From Azoarcus olearius (GTDB taxonomy: Bacteria > Pseudomonadota > Gammaproteobacteria > Burkholderiales > Rhodocyclaceae), in contig NZ_CP016210.1 in NCBI RefSeq assembly GCF_001682385.1, forward strand, positions 124,001-188,000: 64,000 nt of DNA, written 5' to 3'. A model generated the notes under the pieces. That model did no database searches, was not told the origin of the DNA, and was given only the letters and a program-made list of their open reading frames with translations. The translations under genes and the position numbers were made by a program. This document shows positions 54,197 to 63,793 of this stretch, in pieces. Each line of letters begins with the position of its first letter. Position 1 is the stretch's first letter.

Positions 54197-55060
54197 ATGA
54201 CACCACCCAAACTCAAAGGCCTCGGCCGCGGCCTCGATGCCCTGCTGGCCGCCAACCGCGACGACGAAGCCGAGAAGGGCGAGCTGCAGACGCTCGCCAC
54301 CGCGGCGCTGCAGCCCGGCAAGTACCAGCCGCGCACCCGCATGGACCCCGGCTCGCTGGAAGAGCTGGCGGCGTCGATCAAGGCGCAGGGCGTGATGCAG
54401 CCCGTGCTGGTGCGGCCGCTGCCCCAGCTCAACGGGGCGCCGCGCTACGAGATCATCGCCGGCGAACGGCGCTGGCGCGCCTCGCAGATCGCCGGCCTGG
54501 CCGAACTGCCCTGCCTGGTACGCGAGATCCCCGACGAAGCCGCGCTGGCGATGTCGCTGATCGAGAACATCCAGCGCGAGGACCTCAACCCGCTTGAAGA
54601 AGCCGGCGGCATCCAGCGCCTGATCGACGAATTCGCGATGACCCACCAGCAGGCCGCCGATGCGGTCGGCCGTTCGCGGCCGGCGGCGAGCAACCTGCTG
54701 CGCCTGCTCAACCTCGCCAAGCCGGTGCAGGAACTGCTGATGGCGGGCGACATCGACATGGGCCACGCGCGCGCGCTGCTGCCGCTCGACGGCGCCAGCC
54801 AGATCCAGCTCGCCAATGTCGTGGCGGCGCGTCAGCTGTCGGTGCGCGAGACCGAGCGTCTGGTGCAGCACACGCTGAACCCGCGCCAGAAGAAGGCGGC
54901 GGCGGCGCCCGACCGCGATCTGGTGCGCCTCGAAGAGGAAATCGCCGACGCCATCGGCGCCACCGTGAAGATCAAGGCCAACAAGAAGGGCGCTGGTGAG
55001 GTCACCATCCGCTTCGGCAGCCTCGACCAGCTCGACGGCCTGCTCGGCCGCCTGCGCTGA
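54197..55060 (+). CDS. parB: Chromosome partitioning protein ParB (Spo0J)
   Basis: 287 aa. The CTP-binding GERRWRA motif (89-95) and the ENIQREDLNPLEEA motif (123-136) are intact, followed by the parS-binding helix-turn-helix (about 147-172, MTHQQAADAVGRSRPAASNL) and a C-terminal dimerisation domain. It loads on parS and spreads as a clamp to make the partition complex. Its ATG is one base after the hepT stop, so expression likely depends on translation through the toxin-antitoxin genes. Confidence 0.97.
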   Translation: MTPPKLKGLGRGLDALLAANRDDEAEKGELQTLATAALQPGKYQPRTRMDPGSLEELAASIKAQGVMQPVLVRPLPQLNGAPRYEIIAGERRWRASQIAGLAELPCLVREIPDEAALAMSLIENIQREDLNPLEEAGGIQRLIDEFAMTHQQAADAVGRSRPAASNLLRLLNLAKPVQELLMAGDIDMGHARALLPLDGASQIQLANVVAARQLSVRETERLVQHTLNPRQKKAAAAPDRDLVRLEEEIADAIGATVKIKANKKGAGEVTIRFGSLDQLDGLLGRLR

Positions 55061-55065
55061 GAAAG

Positions 55066-55099
55066 AGCCCGGCGGGCAGGCATGCCCGACGATCGGGCT
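55066..55099. terminator. Possible terminator hairpin between parB and the DUF2339 gene
   Basis: AGCCCG (55066-55071) pairs with CGGGCT (55094-55099), and a nested GGGCA/TGCCC stem lies inside. The T-run is only two bases long, so termination strength is doubtful. It sits in the 100-bp gap between convergent genes. Confidence 0.35.
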
Positions 55100-55160
55100 T
55101 ACCGCGTCCTCAGCGGGGCTGCGCTGAAACCGCGTGCCGTCGTGCGGCGAGCCCTCCGCT

Positions 55161-57926
55161 TCACTCGGGGGCGCGTTCCGCAGGCACCGTCTGCTTCGGC
55201 GGCAGCGGCGAAAAATAGCCCACCACCAGCAACAGCAGCCCGGCGCCGATGAAGGACACGATGCGGGTGAGCGTACCGCTCGCCGCCATGTCCACCAGGA
55301 AGAGCTTGGCCACCACCGCCGCCATCAGCGCCGCGCCGGCCAGCCAGGTCGGGCGGCTGGCGCGGCGGTTGGCGAGCAGCATCAGGCCGAGGCCGAGCAC
55401 GGCCCACATCAGCGACAGCGCGGTCTGGGTGGTGTCGGCGGCGAGCAGTCGCGGCAGTTCCCACGGCAGCCCGGTGGCGTGATGCACCGCGCGCAGCAGC
55501 GAGCCATTGGCGGCGATGAAGGCAACCAGCGCGAGGCCGGCCTGTAGCGGCTGCAGCGGGCCGAATCGCGCCTCGAGTTGCGGGCGCGCGCGCCGCAACC
55601 ACCCGGCGATCGTCCCCAGCGCCGCGATCACGGTGAGATCCAGCGGGTTCGCCAACGGCACATAGCCGTAGGGCCGCGTGCTGCCATCGGCCAGCGGCAG
55701 GACTACCAGCGACCACAGCACCAGCCCGATCGCCAGCGGGACAGCGCCCGCAACCAGATAGGCCGGGCGCCAGGTGGCGAACGGCCAGCGTGCGCCACTC
55801 GCCATGCGCGTCAGCAGTGCGAGCACCAGCACCGGCGGCAGTGCGAAGGCCGCGGTCTCCCAGCCATTGCCCCAGCCCAGCGTGGCGACGCGCTGGCCGA
55901 CCTCTTGCGCTGCGGCCAGCGCCAACAGCCATACGCCGGCGGCGTGCGTCCAGCCCAGCAGACCGCGTGCCGGATGCGCGTCGGCGCGATACAGCGCGAA
56001 CGCATGCAGCGCGAGCGCGGCGGGCCACGCCAGCCAGCCGCCGTGGCCGGACGGCGGCACGCCGTAGTTCATCACCTGGGCGATGGCGAGCAGCATGCCC
56101 GCCGCGGGCAAGGCCACTGCCGATTGCAGATCCGCCCAGCGCAGGCGTGCCGCCAGCCCCACCGCGACGGCGCCGCTGGCGGCGAACAGCAGCAGATGCG
56201 CCGCCGGCCGGGTGCCGGTGAATACCTGGGCGTCGATCTCCGCCCAGCCGCCGCCGAGCCACCACAGCCAGGCCCAGGCGAGCAGCGCATGGCCCACGGC
56301 CTGCAGCCATGCGGGCCAGCGGGTCTCGCGTGCCGCCAGCCAGGCGCTGACGAAGCCGGCTCCAGCGATCATCGTGGTACCGAGGAAGGCGCTGTTGAGC
56401 ACGGCAAGATCGCGCAGCCCGGGGTGCTGGGCAAGGTCGGCGGCGAACAGCAGTCCGGCGCCCGCCTGCAGCAGCAGGCCGCAGGCGGCGGCGAGCCGAC
56501 GCTGCTGACGCAGCCCCACCCACCACAGCGCCGCGCCTTCCAGTGCCCACGCCGCGGCGCTCCAGCGGCCGTCGAACGCGAGCGGAATCGCCAGCGTCAG
56601 GAAGGCGATGCCGAGCGCGGTGAAGCTCGCCACCAGCAGTTCGAGCGCCGGCTTGCGCAGGCGGTGCAGCGCGGCGGCGAGCACCAGATAGAAGACGCCA
56701 ACCGCGGCAGCGCTCCAGGCGAGCGCATCGGGCATGCCGTGCACCAGCGCAGCCTGCAGGCCGAAGCCGACCACCGGCACGCCGAACACCAGCGTGCCAT
56801 CCACGGGGTCGCCGAGCGCCGGTGCGCGCTTCCAGGCATAGGCCACCGCGGCGGCGACGTACATCAGGAAGAACAGGACCAGGAAGGGTTCGGTGGTGGC
56901 GAAATGCCAGGGGTGATAGTCGGCGGCGCCCCAGGCGAGGCCGATCGCGAAGGTGAACAGGAAGCCGGTGAGGTTGAGCGAGCGCCACGCCCGCCACCAC
57001 GCCAGCGCAAGCACGCCGGTGTTGAGCAGCGCGTAATAGGTGAACAGTTCGACGTGGGTGCCGCCGCCGGTGGAGGCGAGGATGGGGGCGGCAAAGCCGC
57101 CGGCGGTGCCGATCACCGCCAGCGCCGGCGCGCCCTGGCGCACCGCGAACCAGGCCGCGGCGGCGACGATCAGCAGCATCAGCGCGAAGGCGGCGCTGGC
57201 GGGCAGCAGCGCATACAGGCGGAAGGCGGCGAACACCGTCAGGTAGAGCACCGCCACGCCGCCGCCCTGCAGGGTCAGCGCATAGCCGGGGCGGCGGCGG
57301 CGCAGCCGCCAGCCGAGCGCGGCGAGCGCCAGCCCGCCGCCGCCGATGCCGGCCAGCCGCAGCGCAGGCGGCAGCAAGGCGTGTTCCACCGCGTAGCGGG
57401 CGAGGAAGGCCAGCCCGAAGAACAGCACCAGGATGCCGACCCGCACCAGCGTGTTGCCGCCGAGCAGCCAGTCGCGGCAGCGCAAATACAGGGCGTCGAG
57501 ATCCGGCGCGTCCGCGTCGAGCGGGGCGACAGACGGCGACCTTGGGGGTAGGGCCGGGCCGGCTTTGGTGGGGACGAGGGCGTCGTCCGCCGGTGGGCTG
57601 CCAGCGGGTGCCGCCACGTCGGCGGACGCGGTCTGCAGCGGCGGAAGGTCGAGGTCGAGATGGAGCGGGGCGGGTTCTTCCACCGGCCCGGCGGGTGCGG
57701 CGCCTGCGGAGGCCGGCGGCGCAGTGATGGCGGCAACGCGGCGCGAAAGGGTCGCCACTTCACGTTCGAGTGCGGCGATGCGCCGATCATGCCGCGAGGC
57801 CGTCTGCTGCCCGTCCTTGCGCAGCTGTGCGACCAAGCCCCCAAGCACGGCACCGGCCAGAATCCCGGCTGGGCCGCCAATCAGACCGACGAGGGCGCCG
57901 GCCGCGATCCAGATCACCATCGCCAT
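55161..57926 (-). CDS. Large DUF2339 polytopic membrane protein
   Basis: 921 aa. An N-terminal membrane helix (about 5-30), a coiled-coil segment (about 38-66) and a Pro/Ala-rich linker (about 67-145) are followed by at least twenty hydrophobic helices to the C-terminus. This is the DUF2339 architecture. Function is unknown; some members occur near cell-envelope or lipid genes. It starts 21 bp after the LplT/PlsC fusion gene and is probably cotranscribed with it. ATG at 57926; a start at residue 3 is also possible. Confidence 0.85.
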   Translation of the reverse strand: MAMVIWIAAGALVGLIGGPAGILAGAVLGGLVAQLRKDGQQTASRHDRRIAALEREVATLSRRVAAITAPPASAGAAPAGPVEEPAPLHLDLDLPPLQTASADVAAPAGSPPADDALVPTKAGPALPPRSPSVAPLDADAPDLDALYLRCRDWLLGGNTLVRVGILVLFFGLAFLARYAVEHALLPPALRLAGIGGGGLALAALGWRLRRRRPGYALTLQGGGVAVLYLTVFAAFRLYALLPASAAFALMLLIVAAAAWFAVRQGAPALAVIGTAGGFAAPILASTGGGTHVELFTYYALLNTGVLALAWWRAWRSLNLTGFLFTFAIGLAWGAADYHPWHFATTEPFLVLFFLMYVAAAVAYAWKRAPALGDPVDGTLVFGVPVVGFGLQAALVHGMPDALAWSAAAVGVFYLVLAAALHRLRKPALELLVASFTALGIAFLTLAIPLAFDGRWSAAAWALEGAALWWVGLRQQRRLAAACGLLLQAGAGLLFAADLAQHPGLRDLAVLNSAFLGTTMIAGAGFVSAWLAARETRWPAWLQAVGHALLAWAWLWWLGGGWAEIDAQVFTGTRPAAHLLLFAASGAVAVGLAARLRWADLQSAVALPAAGMLLAIAQVMNYGVPPSGHGGWLAWPAALALHAFALYRADAHPARGLLGWTHAAGVWLLALAAAQEVGQRVATLGWGNGWETAAFALPPVLVLALLTRMASGARWPFATWRPAYLVAGAVPLAIGLVLWSLVVLPLADGSTRPYGYVPLANPLDLTVIAALGTIAGWLRRARPQLEARFGPLQPLQAGLALVAFIAANGSLLRAVHHATGLPWELPRLLAADTTQTALSLMWAVLGLGLMLLANRRASRPTWLAGAALMAAVVAKLFLVDMAASGTLTRIVSFIGAGLLLLVVGYFSPLPPKQTVPAERAPE

Positions 57927-57947
57927 GGACGCCTCCGCGAGCTTCGT

Positions 57948-59831
57948 TCAGCGCCAGTCGGCCCGCAGCTCGGCCACCCGGCCCTGCAGCGCTTCCGGGC
58001 TGGCGGCCGCCGCGGCGAGCGGTTCGCCGGCGACCAGTTCGATGCGGCTGAACAGCCCCCGCCGCAGCGGCCGCGACATCGGCCGGCCGTCCTTGCGCGA
58101 GAAGAAGCTGCCCCACAGACCGCGCAGCGCCAGCGGCACCACCGGCACCGGGTTGCGTTCGAGGATGCGGCGGATGCCGGGACGGAAGGGGGAGATATCG
58201 CCGTCTTCGGTGATATGGCCTTCAGGGAAGATCGCGATCAACTCACCAGCCTCGAGCGCGCGCGCGATCTCGTCGAAGGCGCGTTCCATCATCGCCGGGT
58301 CTTCCTTTGCCGATGCGATCGGAATCGCCCGCCCCTCGCGGAATACGAAGCGCAGCAGCGGCAAACGGAAGATCTGGTGGTGCATCACGAAGCGGATCGG
58401 CCGCCGGCTGGCGGCCATGATCACCAGCGCATCGACGAAGCTGACGTGGTTGCACACCAATACCGCGGCACCCTGCTCCGGAATGTGCTGAACGCCGCGC
58501 ACCTGCAGGCGATAGACGCTGTGCACCAGCAGCCACACGAGGAAGCGCAGCAGGAATTCCGGTACCAGGGTGTAGATGTAGATAGCCACCACGGCGTTGA
58601 GCAGCGCGGTGACGAGGAACAGCGCGGTGACGTCCAGTCCTGCCGCCAGCAGCGCGGCGCCCATGCCGGCAGCGACCACCATGAAGGCCGCGTTGAGGAT
58701 GTTGTTGCCGGCAATGATGCGCGAACGGTGGCCCGGCTCGCTGCGGCTCTGGATCAGTGCGTACAGCGGCACGATGTAGAAACCGCCGAAGATGCCGATC
58801 GCGACGAGGTCGGCGACGACGCGCCAGTTGGCCGGCTGCGCGAGCAGGGCCGATAGCGGGGCGGCGGGCGTGCCCGGCACCACGGCGGCGGGGCTGGCCC
58901 ACCACAGGTCGAGTGCGAACAGCGACAGCCCAAGCGAGCCGAACGGCACCAGGCCGATCTCGATGTGGCCGGTGGACAGGCGTTCGCACAGCAGCGAGCC
59001 GATGCCGATACCGACCGAGAACACCGCCAGCAGCAGCACGACGGCGTGTTCGTCGCCGCCGAGCACGTCCTTGGCGTAGGCCGGGAACTGTGACAGGAAC
59101 ACCGCGCCATAGAACCAGAACCAGGAGATGCCGAGCACTGCCAGGAACACGCTGCGGTTGCCGCGGGTGAACGCGAGGTTGCGCCAGGTTTCGGTGACCG
59201 GATTCCAGTTGATCCGCAACTCGGGCGCCGCGGCGGGTGCGGTGGGAATGCCGCGGCTGCTGAGGTAACCCGCAAGCGCGAGCGTGACGATCGCGGCGGA
59301 GACCCACAGGGTGCCGTCCGGCATGCTGACCATCACACCCCCCGCGAGGGTGCCGATGAGGATGGCGACGAAGGTGCCCGATTCGACCAGCGCATTGCCG
59401 CCGACCAGCTCGTTTTCCTGCAGGTGCTGCGGCAGGATGGCGTACTTGACCGGACCGAACAGCGTCGACTGCGCACCCATCAGGAACAGCGTGGCCAGCA
59501 TCAGGACGAGCGACTCCGCCGCGAAGGCGACGCAGCCGAGCAACATCACGCCGATTTCGAGCAGCTTGGTGAAGCGGATCAGGCGGCTCTTCTCGTATTT
59601 GTCGGCAATCTGACCGGCCGTGGCCGAGAACAGGAAGAACGGCAGGATGAACAGGCCGGCGCACAGATTGACCAGCACGCCCGGCGCGAGCGTGGTGTAG
59701 CGCGCCGCCTGGAAGGTCAGCAGCACCACCAGCGCGTTCTTGTAGACGTTGTCGTTGAACGCGCCGAGGAACTGGGTCAGGAAGAAGGGCAGGAAGCGGC
59801 GCTGCTTCATCAGTTCGAATTGCTGGCTCAT
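57948..59831 (-). CDS. LplT-like MFS transporter fused to a PlsC-type acyltransferase
   Basis: 627 aa. The N-terminal about 420 residues form a major facilitator transporter related to the lysophospholipid flippase LplT (FLGAFNDNVYKNALVVLLTF). The C-terminal domain is a glycerolipid acyltransferase with NHVSFVD and FPEGHITED motifs. The fusion can move a lysophospholipid across the membrane and re-acylate it on the inside. Its ATG overlaps the stop of the amidohydrolase gene by four bases. The upstream in-frame extension lacks features of coding sequence. Confidence 0.9.
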   Translation of the reverse strand: MSQQFELMKQRRFLPFFLTQFLGAFNDNVYKNALVVLLTFQAARYTTLAPGVLVNLCAGLFILPFFLFSATAGQIADKYEKSRLIRFTKLLEIGVMLLGCVAFAAESLVLMLATLFLMGAQSTLFGPVKYAILPQHLQENELVGGNALVESGTFVAILIGTLAGGVMVSMPDGTLWVSAAIVTLALAGYLSSRGIPTAPAAAPELRINWNPVTETWRNLAFTRGNRSVFLAVLGISWFWFYGAVFLSQFPAYAKDVLGGDEHAVVLLLAVFSVGIGIGSLLCERLSTGHIEIGLVPFGSLGLSLFALDLWWASPAAVVPGTPAAPLSALLAQPANWRVVADLVAIGIFGGFYIVPLYALIQSRSEPGHRSRIIAGNNILNAAFMVVAAGMGAALLAAGLDVTALFLVTALLNAVVAIYIYTLVPEFLLRFLVWLLVHSVYRLQVRGVQHIPEQGAAVLVCNHVSFVDALVIMAASRRPIRFVMHHQIFRLPLLRFVFREGRAIPIASAKEDPAMMERAFDEIARALEAGELIAIFPEGHITEDGDISPFRPGIRRILERNPVPVVPLALRGLWGSFFSRKDGRPMSRPLRRGLFSRIELVAGEPLAAAAASPEALQGRVAELRADWR

Positions 59832-61078
59832 GCCACGCTCCGGTCGAAATGACGACGGGTTTCGAAGACGCTCGCCGGAAGCCGCCTGCCGCGCGAGGCC
59901 AGCTGCCGCTTCAGGGCGAAGTCGAACAGGATGGGGTTGTGGTGGCGCAAGGCGTCCAGCGCAGGTACGGCTCCGGCGTCGAGCAGTCGTTCGCGCACCA
60001 GCTTGGCCAGCGGAATCAGCGGGACGATGCCCGGCAGCGGGTAGTCGCTGCCGAACAGCAGGCGCTCGTGCCACTCGCGCCGTTCGACGATGGTACGGAT
60101 GACTTCGGGGTCGCGGTTGATCAGCGTGATCGCGGACACGTCGCCGAGCAGGCGGCTGGCATGGGCTTCGTCGTCCATCAACCGCGCGAAGAGGTCGAAG
60201 GTCGGGACGCGCGGGCGGCTTGCCCGGTCGGTGTCGACGTCGCTGCCCAGGCTGCCGCAGTGGGCCGCGATGACACGTACGCCGCGCTCCAGCGCCCGCC
60301 GCAGCCGCAAGGGATTGCCCCACTCCGGCAGGCCAGGGCCGTGCACTGCCTTTTCTTCGCCGACGTGGGTCAGCAGCGGCAGGTCGAGTCGCGCCAGCGC
60401 GTCGTAGAACGCGTCGCAGCGCTGCGAGGCGGGGTCGATGCCCATCGCCGGCGGCAGCCATTTCACCGCGCGCGCGCCCTGCTCCGCGGCGGCTTGCAGC
60501 TGCGCCACAGCGTCCGTGCGCCACGGGTGGATCGAGCACACCCATTCGAAGCGTTCGGGTGCCCGCCGCGCGACCTCGCTGGCATAGTCGTTGGGGATGT
60601 ACATGCTGCCTTCGAGCGGCAGCACGCGGCCGTGCTCGTCGTATGCGCGGTCGAACGCGAACAGCATCAGCTTGAAGCCTGCCGGAGCATCCGCGCACAG
60701 GTTCTGCAGGCGGGCGATGTAGCTCTCGTCAACCTGGCCGGGGGCGCGGTGGGCGCAGCCCGCGTTGAGGTAGAACAGCCGCTGCGCATAGTCGAAAGGG
60801 CGCAACGGTGTCTGCATCCGTTCCGACAGCTCGATGCCGCGACCAGAGTCGCCGGTGCCGGCGAGGTGGACGTGGACATCCCATACCCTGGCTGGATCGA
60901 GGTCCGCCCACGCCGCCGTCAGCAAGGCCTGCACTGCGGGATCGGCCGGCAACTGGGCGCGGCATTCGTTCATCAGCAGCGGGCGCGCCGCTGCGAAGCC
61001 GGCCGCGGTGCCCGCCAACGCGACCCCGCCCGCAGCCAGCAGCAGGCGACGGCGGGTGTTGCAGGTCGAGCGGCTCAC
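59828..61078 (-). CDS. Exported amidohydrolase-family protein
   Basis: 416 aa. The N-terminus (RRRLLLAAGGVALAGTAAGF) is a twin-arginine-like signal. The TIM-barrel amidohydrolase-2 metal ligands are visible: HVH (His69, His71), His in LTHVGEE, His in IAAHCGS and Asp in LFGSDYPLPG. Such enzymes hydrolyse or decarboxylate amide, ester or ring substrates. Start is GTG at 61078, which overlaps the stop of the aas-like gene (GTGA); ATG at 61093 is an alternative. It is coupled on both sides to lipid genes, so a lipid-derived substrate is possible. Confidence 0.84.
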   Translation of the reverse strand: MSRSTCNTRRRLLLAAGGVALAGTAAGFAAARPLLMNECRAQLPADPAVQALLTAAWADLDPARVWDVHVHLAGTGDSGRGIELSERMQTPLRPFDYAQRLFYLNAGCAHRAPGQVDESYIARLQNLCADAPAGFKLMLFAFDRAYDEHGRVLPLEGSMYIPNDYASEVARRAPERFEWVCSIHPWRTDAVAQLQAAAEQGARAVKWLPPAMGIDPASQRCDAFYDALARLDLPLLTHVGEEKAVHGPGLPEWGNPLRLRRALERGVRVIAAHCGSLGSDVDTDRASRPRVPTFDLFARLMDDEAHASRLLGDVSAITLINRDPEVIRTIVERREWHERLLFGSDYPLPGIVPLIPLAKLVRERLLDAGAVPALDALRHHNPILFDFALKRQLASRGRRLPASVFETRRHFDRSVA

Positions 61079-63213
61079 GCTGCTTCCGCCCACCGTTTGA
61101 GCGTCACGTAGTCGATCTTGCCGGTGCCCAGCAGCGGCAGCGCGTCGACGGGGACAATGCGCCGGGGGACCGCAATCTCCGGCCAGCCGCCGTCGCGCGC
61201 CGCGGCCTGCAGGCGTTCGCGGGTCAGGGCCGGGTCGGTGGAGAACAGCACGATGCTTTCGCCGCGTGCCGGGTCGGGCTGGGTAGAGGCCGCATGGGCG
61301 AACTCCGGCGCGGTCTGCACGGCCAGTTTCTCGACGGATTCGAGCGACACCATTTCACCCGCGACCTTGGCGAAGCGCTTTACACGGCCGACGATGCGCA
61401 GGAAGCCGTCGTCGTCGATATCGACCACGTCGCCGGTTTCGTACCACCCTTCGCCGGCTGCGGACGACGGCGGCTGCAGCACGCCGGGTTGTTCGACCCG
61501 CAGGTAGCCGGACATGAGGTTGGGCCCGCTGACGTGGAGTATGCCTCCGCGGTCGATACCGGGCACCGCGAGCAACTTGGCGTGCAGACCGGGAAGCAGT
61601 TGCCCGACGGTGCCGCTGCGGTAGGCCATCGGCGTATTCACCGCCAGCACGGGCGCGGTCTCGGTGGCGCCGTAACCTTCGAAGATGCGGATGCCGAACT
61701 TCTCGAACCAGCTGGTGCGCACCGCTTCAGACAGCTTTTCGGCTCCGGCGATGACGTAGCGCAAGCGGAAGAAGTCGTAGGGGTGGGCAAACCTGGCGTA
61801 ATTGCCGAGGAAGGTGCTGGTGCCCAGGAGCACGGTGCAACCGCGGTCGTAGGCGAGTTCCGGAATCACCCGGTAATGCAACGGCGAGGGGTAGAGGAAG
61901 ACATCGGCACCGGACAGCACCGGCAGCAACGAACCCGCCGTCAACCCGAACGAATGAAACAGCGGCAAGGCGTTGAGGATCTTGTCGTCGGGCGAGATAT
62001 CCACCACCGCGCGGATCTGGGCGACGTTGGCCAGCAGCGCCTGATGCGACAGTACGACGCCCTTCGGCTTGCCTTCCGATCCCGATGTGAACAACACCAC
62101 CGCGGGATCGCCCGGCTGCTGGCGGCAGGTGGCGAGCCGCGGGAAGTGGAGCGCCCACAGCATCAGCCACAGCTTGTCGGCCAGCCCCAGGCTTGCGCGG
62201 AGGTCTTCGAGATAGACGATGCGCACGCCTTCGAGCGCCGTGACGCGCTCCGTAAGCCGGGCCTGCTCCAGGAAGGCACGTGAGGTGATGACCGTGCGCA
62301 GGCACGCCGCGGTGCAGGCCGCCTGCAGCCCTTCGGTTCCAGCGGTGTAGTTCAGCATCGCCGGCGTGCGGCCGAAGGCATTGAGACCGAAAACCAGTCC
62401 GAGCGTGGGCGCCAGATTGGGCAGCAGGACGCCGATGCGCTCGCCCGGCTCGCCCAGTCGGCTGCCGAGCCGACCGAGTGCGAGCGACATCTTGATCAGG
62501 TCGCCGTAGCTGTATTCCACCTGCTTGACGTCCTCCACCACGGCGCGTTGCCGCCCGTGCAGCGCCGCGGTGTCGAGCAGCGCGTCGAACAGCGTCTGTG
62601 ACGGCCGCGAGGCGAACAGCATCTCCTGCATCAGGCGGCGCATCGCCTCGCCCGCCTTCTGGCGGCGCGCCTTCGCGGTGGGCGCTTCCGGCATCTCGAT
62701 CCGGGTCGGCGGCTGGATGCTCAATGTGATGCGCGGCAGCAGGCGGCGGGGATGGCGGCCGGCAACGCGCGAGAAGTAGCTGCGGGCGGCGCCGTCGAGG
62801 CGCACCGGCACGATGGTCGCCCCGGTCTTCGCGGCCACGAAGGCGGGGCCCTCGTACACCTTCATCAGGCTGCCGGTGATGGTGATGCGCCCCTCCGGGA
62901 AGATGACCACCGGGCGGCCTTCTTCCAGCAGCCGGATGACGCGCTTCATCGCCATCGGGTTGGTCGGGTCGACCGCAAGATGATCGACCAGCCTCAACGC
63001 GAGCCTGAACCAGAAGCGGCGGGTGACGCCGGTGTGAACCACGAACACGGGGTCCGCCGGCAGGAACAGACCCAGCAGAAGGCCGTCGAGGAAGGACTCG
63101 TGATTGGCGACGATGAGCAGACGGCGCGCCGAGAGCGACGCGTTGTCGCCGCGGACGCGAACGCTGAAGAGAGTGCCGAGCAGCAGGCGCAGCACGAATC
63201 TGATCACAGGCAT
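61075..63213 (-). CDS. aas: Bifunctional lysophospholipid acyltransferase/acyl-ACP synthetase (Aas-like)
   Basis: 712 aa, the expected size. The N-terminal PlsC domain has NHESFLD (HX4D; His38, Asp43) and FPEGRIT. The C-terminal AMP-forming synthetase domain has LFTSGSEGKPKG, FEGYGATETAP, YETGDVV and GKIDYVTLKR with the catalytic Lys. In E. coli Aas re-acylates 2-acyl-glycerophosphoethanolamine with fatty acid activated on bound ACP, working with LplT. The same partners are present here two genes downstream. Confidence 0.92.
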   Translation of the reverse strand: MPVIRFVLRLLLGTLFSVRVRGDNASLSARRLLIVANHESFLDGLLLGLFLPADPVFVVHTGVTRRFWFRLALRLVDHLAVDPTNPMAMKRVIRLLEEGRPVVIFPEGRITITGSLMKVYEGPAFVAAKTGATIVPVRLDGAARSYFSRVAGRHPRRLLPRITLSIQPPTRIEMPEAPTAKARRQKAGEAMRRLMQEMLFASRPSQTLFDALLDTAALHGRQRAVVEDVKQVEYSYGDLIKMSLALGRLGSRLGEPGERIGVLLPNLAPTLGLVFGLNAFGRTPAMLNYTAGTEGLQAACTAACLRTVITSRAFLEQARLTERVTALEGVRIVYLEDLRASLGLADKLWLMLWALHFPRLATCRQQPGDPAVVLFTSGSEGKPKGVVLSHQALLANVAQIRAVVDISPDDKILNALPLFHSFGLTAGSLLPVLSGADVFLYPSPLHYRVIPELAYDRGCTVLLGTSTFLGNYARFAHPYDFFRLRYVIAGAEKLSEAVRTSWFEKFGIRIFEGYGATETAPVLAVNTPMAYRSGTVGQLLPGLHAKLLAVPGIDRGGILHVSGPNLMSGYLRVEQPGVLQPPSSAAGEGWYETGDVVDIDDDGFLRIVGRVKRFAKVAGEMVSLESVEKLAVQTAPEFAHAASTQPDPARGESIVLFSTDPALTRERLQAAARDGGWPEIAVPRRIVPVDALPLLGTGKIDYVTLKRWAEAA

Positions 63214-63293
63214 GACCGCTTACCTATTCGGGCGAGGGGAACCCGGATCATGCCGTCAAAGTGATTACGCGTCCAGACATTTCGACATGACAT

Positions 63294-63605
63294 TCACAGG
63301 CGGCTGGCAAGATAGTCGCGCACGTTGTCGAAAGTTTCGGTCAGGAAGGACGTGTTGACCCAGAAGTAGATCTCCTTGCCGACCTTCTCGGACGACAGCA
63401 CGCCCGCTTCGCGCAGGATCTTGAGGTGATGCGAGACTGCCGGTCGTGACAGCGTCGATACGCCGGCGATCTGACTGACGTTGAGGCGCTCGTCACGCTC
63501 GAAGGTCAGCAGGATGCGCTGTCGATGTTCATCCCCCAGTGCGGTGAAAACGCGTGACATCTGCCGCCAGGGCTGCGGGATCTCGCGGGAGTAGTCAGGA
63601 TTCAT
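63294..63605 (-). CDS. ArsR-family transcriptional regulator
   Basis: 103 aa winged helix. The helix-turn-helix is STLSRPAVSHHLKILREAGV, typical of the ArsR/SmtB class; it has no Cys residues, so it lacks the usual metal-site thiols. It is 80 bp upstream of aas on the same strand, so it probably controls the lipid-salvage operon. The inducer is unknown. Confidence 0.88.
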   Translation of the reverse strand: MNPDYSREIPQPWRQMSRVFTALGDEHRQRILLTFERDERLNVSQIAGVSTLSRPAVSHHLKILREAGVLSSEKVGKEIYFWVNTSFLTETFDNVRDYLASRL

Positions 63606-63713
63606 GAGGCCATGTTCGCCAGCGTGCCGCCCGCCGTCAATCCTTCATTTGGGTCGTGTATAAGCTAAAAGATATCGCGCGGCGGCGCGACGTTGTTGCA
63701 GCGCGGGCAAGGT

Positions 63714-63742
63714 TTGACTTCCCTACGGTTAACCCTTAGTAT
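63714..63742 (+). promoter_or_regulatory. Sigma-70-type promoter for the ATP synthase operon
   Basis: TTGACT (63714-63719) and TAGTAT (63737-63742) are separated by the optimal 17 bp. They lie 51 bp before the atpI start codon in an AT-richer 188-bp region. Confidence 0.7.
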
Positions 63743-63793
63743 TGACGGGATTTTTATACGGTTGCCCACCGCTGCGGCACAGTGACGTCACCG

